Source of the DNA: Thermoplasmata archaeon | GTDB taxonomy: Archaea > Thermoplasmatota > Thermoplasmata > Lutacidiplasmatales > UBA184 | Direction: 5' to 3' | Length of the DNA stretch: 11,844 nucleotides | NCBI GenBank assembly: GCA_030040035.1 | Contig: JASHUJ010000209.1 | Span: 1-11,844, forward strand | Shown: in pieces, positions 8,003-11,844 of the stretch | Layout: every line of letters starts with the position of its first letter | How positions within the stretch are numbered: position 1 is the first letter of the stretch | Notes under the pieces: model-generated | The model's database searches: none | The model's input: only the letters and a program-made list of their open reading frames with translations | Told to the model about the DNA's origin: nothing | Made by a program: the position numbers and the translations under genes

Positions 8003-8006
8003 GGAC

Positions 8007-8273
8007 CTACGGGATGGCGGGATGCAGGGTCACGCGGTGGATCACCGGGTTCGCGAGCAGCCGGTCGACTGCCTCTCTCGCCAGCCGCTCCGCCTCGGCC
8101 GACGCGACGTCGCCAAACTCAAGATCGTAGATCCGAGCGGTCGTCACGCGCCGCACGTGGTCGATGCCGAGGAGCCCGAGAGACTTCTCGATGCTCTCGG
8201 CTTCCGCGTCGAGCACGCCCGGCTTCAGTTCGACCCGGATCTCGATACGGACCGAGGCCGCGGGCTCCGGCAT
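8007..8273 (-). CDS. purS: FGAM synthase subunit PurS
   Basis: 88 residues, the usual PurS size. PurS bridges PurL and PurQ so that ammonia can pass between them. The sequence has the family pattern of a first strand (VRIEIRVELKPGVLDAEAES), a helix (IEKSLGLLGI), a second strand around VRRVTTARIYDLEF, and a second helix (AERLAREAVDRLLANPVIH) ending in a strand. ATG at 8273 starts just upstream of the first strand; TAG at 8007-8009 is 4 nt before purL. It is the first gene of the minus-strand run and faces the divergent intergenic region. Confidence 0.93.
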   Translation of the reverse strand: MPEPAASVRIEIRVELKPGVLDAEAESIEKSLGLLGIDHVRRVTTARIYDLEFGDVASAEAERLAREAVDRLLANPVIHRVTLHPAIP

Positions 8274-8305
8274 CCGTGTTCCCGTCGGGTGCTACGGGAG
8301 AGCCC

Positions 8306-8313
8306 AGATAACA
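8306..8313 (-). promoter_or_regulatory. Possible TATA-like element for purS operon
   Basis: The minus strand reads TGTTATCT, the least GC-rich patch between purS and position 8390, centred about 36 nt before the purS ATG. That is similar to the spacing seen at the mutase promoter and would give a leader of about 10 nt. The match to a TATA box is weak, so this is tentative. Confidence 0.3.
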
Positions 8314-8410
8314 GCACGCCCGCCCGGGCGATCCGCACGCAAGTTCGAGGCGTCCGACGCGCCGGTTCGACGGAGCGCCCCCCGAGGCGAAAATGCGGAC
8401 GAACCTATTC

Positions 8411-8425
8411 GGAAAACCTATATAC
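8411..8425 (+). promoter_or_regulatory. BRE/TATA promoter of the 57-residue protein gene
   Basis: GGAAAACC followed by TATATAC is a strong archaeal BRE plus TATA box in DNA that is otherwise about 70% GC. The predicted transcript start is near 8446, followed by GGTGGGGG at 8451-8458 as ribosome-binding site and ATG at 8468. The remainder of the 194-nt divergent region (8274-8467) shows no gene on either strand. Confidence 0.75.
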
Positions 8426-8467
8426 AGGGCCTTAGTCGCCCGCTCGGCGCGGTGGGGGCCGGCCATC

Positions 8468-8641
8468 ATGGAGGAGTTCATCTGCAGTGTCGAGTTCCTC
8501 CGTGGGCCGACCGATCTGATCGCCCGGGTGTCGAGTGAAGCCGGGGGCGTGCGCGAGTACCGTGCGCCTTCCGCAGGCGCTGTGATTGACCAGGTCGTCA
8601 ACGACCTCCAAGAGGAGTTCGAGTCCGCTCCCGCGACGTAG
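8468..8641 (+). CDS. Small protein of unknown function (57 aa)
   Basis: I do not recognise the family. The protein begins MEEFICSVEFLRGPTDLIAR and ends in DLQEEFESAPAT. Its pattern suggests two short beta strands (residues 2-10 and 15-22, then a turn with GG) followed by an amphipathic helix with an acidic end (about residues 38-52). It has no signal peptide, no membrane segment and a single cysteine. The start is set by the promoter: the TATA box at 8418-8425 lies inside the upstream part of the open frame, so the longer version from 8393 would start before the transcript does. GGTGGGGG is 9 nt upstream of the chosen ATG. It leads a likely operon with the RAM-domain protein 72 nt downstream and the UPF0147 gene. 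Confidence 0.7.
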   Translation: MEEFICSVEFLRGPTDLIARVSSEAGGVREYRAPSAGAVIDQVVNDLQEEFESAPAT

Positions 8642-8713
8642 CGCGAGGGGGTACCGGCATCCGCACTTCGCGAGAGGGCACCGCGTTCCGAACGTTGGGT
8701 TGGGGGAGCTAGC

Positions 8714-9055
8714 ATGGACAAACCAAGCACGGGGAAACCGCCGGTCAGTCGAGCCGTCGAGAGCGCGTTCACGAAGGTCTGGGGGGATGAGCACGTCGTG
8801 GCGCTCATCGCGCTCAAAGTCGAGACGTCCGAGGCCGACACGGTCGCGGGCGAGGTCGCAAAGTTCGCCGAGGTGGAGGATGTCTTCCTCGTCACCGGGG
8901 ACACGGACATCTTCCTCAAGGTAAAGTTCCCGCATTACGAGGAGCTGAAGGACTTCGTCCTGCACCGGCTTCCGGCGGTTCGAGGGATCCGGGAGACGAA
9001 GACCCTCCTCGTCGTGACCGCGTACAAGGAAGGCGGGGAGAGCCATCCGGCATGA
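8714..9055 (+). CDS. Stand-alone Lrp/AsnC ligand-binding (RAM) domain protein
   Basis: 113 residues with the alpha/beta sandwich pattern of the Lrp/AsnC C-terminal domain. A strand EHVVALIALKV (26-36) is followed by a helix ADTVAGEVAKFAEVEDVF, then the diagnostic LVTGDTDIFLKVKFPHYEEL (59-78), a helix ending near HRLPAVRGI, and a last strand ETKTLLVVTAY. In Lrp-family proteins this fold binds small ligands, often amino acids, and makes the oligomer. No helix-turn-helix precedes it, only about 25 residues, so it may bind ligand or modulate another Lrp protein by hetero-oligomerisation rather than bind DNA. GTTGGGGGAGC lies just before the ATG. Its TGA overlaps the next ATG (ATGA). Confidence 0.82.
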   Translation: MDKPSTGKPPVSRAVESAFTKVWGDEHVVALIALKVETSEADTVAGEVAKFAEVEDVFLVTGDTDIFLKVKFPHYEELKDFVLHRLPAVRGIRETKTLLVVTAYKEGGESHPA

Positions 9056-9369
9056 CGGCTCCCAACGTCGCGCCCGCGCCTCCGGCGGTGGCCGTCGCGG
9101 CGGGGCTGTCGAGCGAGGCCCAACGCCCGGGCCTCGAACGAGTGGTCGAGTCCTTGGCCGAGCTCGCGGACGACCTCTCCGTCCCGCGCAACGTGCGCCG
9201 CGGCGCGCAGACGGCGAAGGACGAGCTCGCGAAGCCGCGGGTCGCCCTCGACGTGCGGATCGCGAGCGCGGTCTACGTCCTCGACGACCTCGCGAACGAT
9301 CCGAACCTGCCCAGCCACGGGCGGACGGCGATCTGGTCGATCATCTCGCAGCTGGAGAGCCTGTCGTGA
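9052..9369 (+). CDS. UPF0147 family protein
   Basis: 105 residues. The segment from about residue 28 to the end matches the archaeal UPF0147 family: an all-helical protein with DLSVPRNVRRGAQTAKDELA, DVRIASAVYVLDDLANDPNL and SHGRTAIWSIISQLESL. The family is widespread in archaea with no established function. The N-terminal ~25 residues are Ala/Pro-rich and extend beyond the usual start. The ATG at 9052 overlaps the RAM-protein stop codon by 4 nt, so the two are translationally coupled. The stop at 9367-9369 is 59 nt before the tRNA. Confidence 0.88.
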   Translation: MTAPNVAPAPPAVAVAAGLSSEAQRPGLERVVESLAELADDLSVPRNVRRGAQTAKDELAKPRVALDVRIASAVYVLDDLANDPNLPSHGRTAIWSIISQLESLS

Positions 9370-9387
9370 GTCCCGTCAGGAATAACG

Positions 9388-9396
9388 TGAAATACG
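9388..9396 (+). promoter_or_regulatory. Probable TATA element for tRNA-Lys (and rpoH-rpoB)
   Basis: GTGAAATAC sits in the only AT-richer patch between the UPF0147 stop and the tRNA (9381-9394), about 36 nt before the tRNA 5' end. A start near 9418 would leave a 5' leader of about 10 nt for RNase P. No comparable element is visible between the tRNA and rpoH. Confidence 0.45.
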
Positions 9397-9449
9397 CCGC
9401 TCGGCTGACGGTGGGTCGGAGCGCGATCGGGCCCGTAGCTCAGGTAGGT

Positions 9450-9480
9450 AGGCCGACCGGTTTCGCCGACGGCCCTACCC
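9450..9480 (+). other. tRNA-Lys intron 1 (31 nt) in the D-loop, between positions 20 and 21
   Basis: The insert folds as a bulge-helix-bulge. Central helix GTAG (9444-9447) pairs with CTAC (9475-9478), with 3-nt bulges GTA (9448-9450) and CCA (9479-9481). The intron-side helix is GGCCG (9451-9455) with CGGCC (9470-9474). Cutting after the second base of each bulge leaves the D-loop AGGTAGGTA. On the exon side, A14 and G15 lie unpaired between the D stem and the central helix, so that flank is relaxed. A cut one base earlier on each side would give AGGTAGGCA, equally acceptable, so the exact ends carry a 1-nt uncertainty. Confidence 0.85.
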
Positions 9481-9519
9481 AGAGCATCTGGCTTTTAACC
9501 AGGTGGTCGGGGGTTCGAA

Positions 9520-9557
9520 CGAGCGGTCCGGCGTCGCACGCGGGACCGCTCCGGATG
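9520..9557 (+). other. tRNA-Lys intron 2 (38 nt) in the T-loop, between positions 59 and 60
   Basis: This is a complete bulge-helix-bulge. The outer helix is the T stem GGGGG/CCCCC. The central 4-bp helix is TTCG (9514-9517) with CGGA (9552-9555), including one U-G pair. The bulges are AAC (9518-9520) and TGT (9556-9558). The inner helix is a perfect 9-bp pairing of GAGCGGTCC (9521-9529) with GGACCGCTC (9543-9551). Cutting after the second bulge base on both sides restores the T-loop TTCGAAT. In this gene the central helix uses T54-T55-C56-G57 themselves. Confidence 0.9.
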
Positions 9558-9592
9558 TCCCCCCGGGCCCGGGCCGCGCCCCCGAGGAACCG

Positions 9593-9931
9593 ATGACCCC
9601 CACGACCCCCCGCCGCACCCGCAAGTCCGCCACGCCGGCGAAGCCGGCCACGCCGCCGCGCCCGTTCGTCGCCCACCATCTCGCCCCTCCCCACGAGGTG
9701 CTCTCGGAGGAGGAGAGCCGGACGACGATCGAGAAGCTCGGGACCCCGCCCGAGCGCCTTCCGAAGATCCTCGTCACCGATCCGGGCCTCAAGACCGATC
9801 CGAAGTACGAGGCGATCCGCACCTCGGGCGAGAACCTCCTCGGCCGCCTCGTGCGGATCCGCCGGCCCAGTGCGACCGCCGGTGAGGCGATCGCCTACCG
9901 GCTGATCGTCCAATCGGTCGGGGGGGACTGA
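9593..9931 (+). CDS. rpoH: DNA-directed RNA polymerase subunit H (Rpo5)
   Basis: This is the archaeal counterpart of the C-terminal domain of eukaryotic RPB5, part of the lower jaw of RNA polymerase. Of 112 residues, the conserved domain runs from about 28 to 107: HHLAPPHEVLSEEES, EKLGTPPERLPKILVTDPGL, the GRLVRIRRPSATAGEAIAYR signature and LIVQ at the end. Ahead of it is a basic Pro/Thr/Lys/Arg-rich tail of about 26 residues that most RpoH proteins lack. The ATG at 9593 is preceded by GAGGA at 9584-9588. A longer frame from 9503 is rejected because it runs through the T arm of tRNA-Lys. The tRNA ends 21 nt upstream; rpoB follows after 6 nt. Confidence 0.93.
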   Translation: MTPTTPRRTRKSATPAKPATPPRPFVAHHLAPPHEVLSEEESRTTIEKLGTPPERLPKILVTDPGLKTDPKYEAIRTSGENLLGRLVRIRRPSATAGEAIAYRLIVQSVGGD

Positions 9932-9937
9932 CGTTCC

Positions 9938-11844
9938 ATGCGCGAAATCGTCGACGGCTTCTTCCGGGAGCGATCGATCGTCAACCACCACCTTGCGAGC
10001 TTCAACGACTTCCTGCCGACCAAGGACAACCCGAACTCGCGCATGCAGCGGATCGTCGATGACGCCCGCGTGAGCGAGGACTCGACGGAACGGGGCGTCA
10101 TCCGCCTCGACGTGCAGAAGACGAAGAGCTCGATCTACGTACGCGTCGGACGCCGGCGCGACTCGCGCGGCAACGTGAACCCGTCCGCCGAGCCGACGAT
10201 CTTCATCGGCGCGCCGTTCGTCAAGGAGCCGGTGGGCTCGAAGCCGACGCTCACGCCGATGGAGGCCCGGCTGCGCAACCTCACGTACCAGGCCCCGATC
10301 TACCTCAAGGTCACGGTCGTCGAGAACGGCGTCGAGCGCGCGCCCGAGGACGTGCACATCGGCGACCTGCCGATCATGGTCAAGAGCCGGCCGTGCAACC
10401 TGAACCGCTACAAGATCAGCGAGGACGACCAGATCTGGCTCTCGGACGACGAGTACCGCGCGAAGCTGGTCGAGTACGGCGAGGACCCGCTCGACCCCGG
10501 CGGCTACTTCATCATCGGCGGCACGGAGCGCGTGATCATCAGCCTCGAGGACCTCGCGCCGAACCGGATCTTCGCCGAATTCAACGAGCGCTACGGCACC
10601 CCGATCGAGAGCGCGAAGGTGTTCAGCCAGCGCGGCGGCTACCGGTCGCTCACGGTCGTCGAGAAGAAGAAGGACGGCGTGCTGCAGGTCTCGGTCCCGA
10701 CGGCGAGCGGGCAGATCCCGCTCGCGATCCTGATGAAGGCCCTCGGGATGAAGAACGACGAGGAGATCTTCCAGGCGGTCCTCGGCGAGCTGATGCCCCT
10801 GGACGAGCCGTTCGTCCAGACGATGAAGCATCTGCTCAACGTCAACCTCGAAGAGTGCCTCTCGAAGAAGCTGTACCCGCCCGAGGGGATCAACTCGACC
10901 GAGGATGCGCTGATCTTCCTCGAGAAGAAGTTCGCGACCGGCCAGGCGAAGGAGTACCGGCAGCGCAAGGTCGACGGGATCCTCGACCGCTCGCTCCTCC
11001 CCCACCTCGGCGACACGAAGGCGGACCGCCTGAAGAAAGCGCTCTACCTCGCGCGGATGGCCCGCACCGTCCTCGAGCTGCACTTGAAGGTGCGGGGCGA
11101 GGACGACAAGGACCACTACGCGAACAAGCGCCTCAAGCTCGCGGGCGACCTCATGGAGGACCTCTTCCGGGTCGCGTTCTCCCTGCTCCTGAAGGACCTC
11201 AAGTACCAGCTCGAGCGCTCGTTCGCGCGCAAGAAGGACCTCCGGATCGCGAGCGCGATCCGGCCGGATCTGTTGACGCAGCGGCTCGTCCACGCGCTCG
11301 CGACCGGGAACTGGGTCGGCGGCCGCGCGGGGGTGAGCCAGGTCCTCGACCGGACGAGCCACATGTCGACGATCAGCCACCTGCGGCGCGTCACGAGCCC
11401 GCTCACGCGCAGCCAGCCGCACTTCGAGGCGCGCGATCTCCACCCGACCCAGTGGGGGCGCCTCTGCCCCAACGAGACGCCCGAGGGGCAGAACTGTGGC
11501 CTCGTGAAGAACTACGCCCTCTGCGTCGACGTCTCCGAGGGAGCCGAGGAGGAGGAGGTCAAACTGATCCTCCGGGACCTCAACACGCGCGAGATCGGCC
11601 CCGAGGTCTTCCAGGAGTCGGCGGCGCCGAAGGGGCGTCGCGCGGCGCGCGTCTACGTGAACGGGGACCTGGTCGGGTTGCACTCGCAACCGGTCGACCT
11701 CGTCCGGGAGATCCGGGAACGGCGGCGGACCGGCACGCTCTCCCCGACGCTCGGGGACAAGACCTACGAGATCAACGTCCGCTACGACGACGAGATGAAC
11801 GAGGTGATCGTCCACTCGGACTCCGGCCGGCTCCGCCGACCGCT
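9938..11844 (+). CDS. rpoB: DNA-directed RNA polymerase subunit B (Rpo2), 3' end outside window
   Basis: This is the second-largest polymerase subunit, forming one side of the active-site cleft. About 635 residues are present with no stop. Visible are the N-terminal MREIVDGFFRERSIVNHHLA, the protrusion/lobe motifs RLRNLTYQAPIYLKV (111-125), IGDLPIMVKSRPCNL (141-155) and GGYFIIGGTERVIISLEDLA (188-207), then GNWVGGRAGVSQVLDRTSHM (about 455-474), a SHLRRVTSPL segment, RDLHPTQWGRLCPNETPEGQ with NCGLVKN (to about 525), and the following domain with YVNGDLVGLHSQP and DSGRLRRP. In organisms with split B'' and B' the B'' chain ends soon after the NCGLVKN segment. Here the frame continues at least 110 more residues, so this is probably an unsplit B. 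The ATG at 9938 is 6 nt after rpoH. Confidence 0.95.
   Translation, partial: MREIVDGFFRERSIVNHHLASFNDFLPTKDNPNSRMQRIVDDARVSEDSTERGVIRLDVQKTKSSIYVRVGRRRDSRGNVNPSAEPTIFIGAPFVKEPVGSKPTLTPMEARLRNLTYQAPIYLKVTVVENGVERAPEDVHIGDLPIMVKSRPCNLNRYKISEDDQIWLSDDEYRAKLVEYGEDPLDPGGYFIIGGTERVIISLEDLAPNRIFAEFNERYGTPIESAKVFSQRGGYRSLTVVEKKKDGVLQVSVPTASGQIPLAILMKALGMKNDEEIFQAVLGELMPLDEPFVQTMKHLLNVNLEECLSKKLYPPEGINSTEDALIFLEKKFATGQAKEYRQRKVDGILDRSLLPHLGDTKADRLKKALYLARMARTVLELHLKVRGEDDKDHYANKRLKLAGDLMEDLFRVAFSLLLKDLKYQLERSFARKKDLRIASAIRPDLLTQRLVHALATGNWVGGRAGVSQVLDRTSHMSTISHLRRVTSPLTRSQPHFEARDLHPTQWGRLCPNETPEGQNCGLVKNYALCVDVSEGAEEEEVKLILRDLNTREIGPEVFQESAAPKGRRAARVYVNGDLVGLHSQPVDLVREIRERRRTGTLSPTLGDKTYEINVRYDDEMNEVIVHSDSGRLRRP

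Larger units (their letters stand above)
9429..9571 (+). tRNA. tRNA-Lys (anticodon UUU) with two introns
   Basis: The gene folds into a full cloverleaf once two inserts are removed. The acceptor stem GGGCCCG (9429-9435) pairs perfectly with CGGGCCC (9564-9570), discriminator G at 9571, no encoded CCA. The D stem is GCTC (9438-9441) with GAGC (9482-9485). The anticodon stem is TCTGG (9487-9491) with CCAGG (9499-9503); the loop CTTTTAA (9492-9498) has T33, anticodon TTT at 9494-9496 and A37. The variable loop is TGGTC. The T stem is GGGGG (9509-9513) with CCCCC (9559-9563). Mature length is 74 nt with D-loop AGGTAGGTA and T-loop TTCGAAT, both conforming (G18G19, A14, A21, G15-C48, T54-A58). The anticodon loop has no intron. 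Confidence 0.93.

Noticed and set aside
8393..8641. Longer start (82 residues) for the small protein
   Set aside because: The TATA box at 8418-8425 lies downstream of that ATG, so a transcript would not include it.
9429..9571. Circularly permuted or split tRNA
   Set aside because: All cloverleaf parts occur in normal 5'-to-3' order with the acceptor strands at the ends; inserts in the loops with bulge-helix-bulge folds explain the extra length.
9503..9931. Longer rpoH start at ATG 9503
   Set aside because: It would translate through the tRNA variable loop, T arm and intron. ATG 9593 has its own ribosome-binding site.
9440..11815. A 791-codon open frame antisense to rpoB and the tRNA
   Set aside because: It is a repetitive Arg/Val/Leu/Asp-rich antisense shadow of rpoB codons with no recognisable domain.
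1..11844. CRISPR arrays, insertion sequences, inverted-repeat-bounded elements or rRNA
   Set aside because: No regularly spaced repeats, transposase-like frames or rRNA-like conserved sequence were seen on reading.

Overview
The window looks like a high-GC archaeal chromosome segment. The evidence is an RNA polymerase subunit H gene followed by a large B subunit with archaeal/eukaryotic-type motifs, a UPF0147 protein (an archaeal family), a diphthine-ammonia ligase, the small-subunit PurS/PurL form of FGAM synthase, TATA-type promoters with short leaders, and a tRNA interrupted by bulge-helix-bulge introns. RpoB continues past the point where methanogen and haloarchaeal B'' ends, so B is probably unsplit. 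That fits Thermoplasmatota or other lineages with a fused B; the exact lineage is an inference.

Layout: (1) 1-324, plus strand, the 3' end of a membrane transporter. (2) 128-8273, minus strand, a tightly packed seven-gene run read from right to left: purS, purL, diphthine-ammonia ligase, a class I methyltransferase, the large subunit of a B12-dependent acyl-CoA mutase, a FolC-like Mur ligase, and endonuclease III. Gaps are at most about 35 nt, with one ATGA overlap. A second promoter sits at the mutase gene. The endonuclease gene runs about 200 nt antisense into the transporter. (3) 8274-8467, a divergent intergenic promoter region. (4) 8468-9369, plus strand, a three-gene set: a 57-residue unknown protein behind a clear TATA box, a stand-alone Lrp/AsnC-type ligand-binding (RAM) domain, and a UPF0147 protein. 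(5) 9429-9571, plus strand, tRNA-Lys(UUU) interrupted by two introns, one in the D-loop and one in the T-loop, with an intact anticodon loop. (6) 9593 to the end, plus strand, rpoH and rpoB (rpoB incomplete at the window edge), starting only 21 nt after the tRNA.

The most notable items are the doubly interrupted tRNA-Lys and the mutase. In the tRNA, both introns fold into bulge-helix-bulge motifs at non-canonical positions and removal gives a normal 74-nt tRNA. In the mutase, the substrate-pocket residues (Phe100, Gln218) match isobutyryl-CoA mutase rather than methylmalonyl-CoA mutase. No mobile element, CRISPR array or rRNA was seen.
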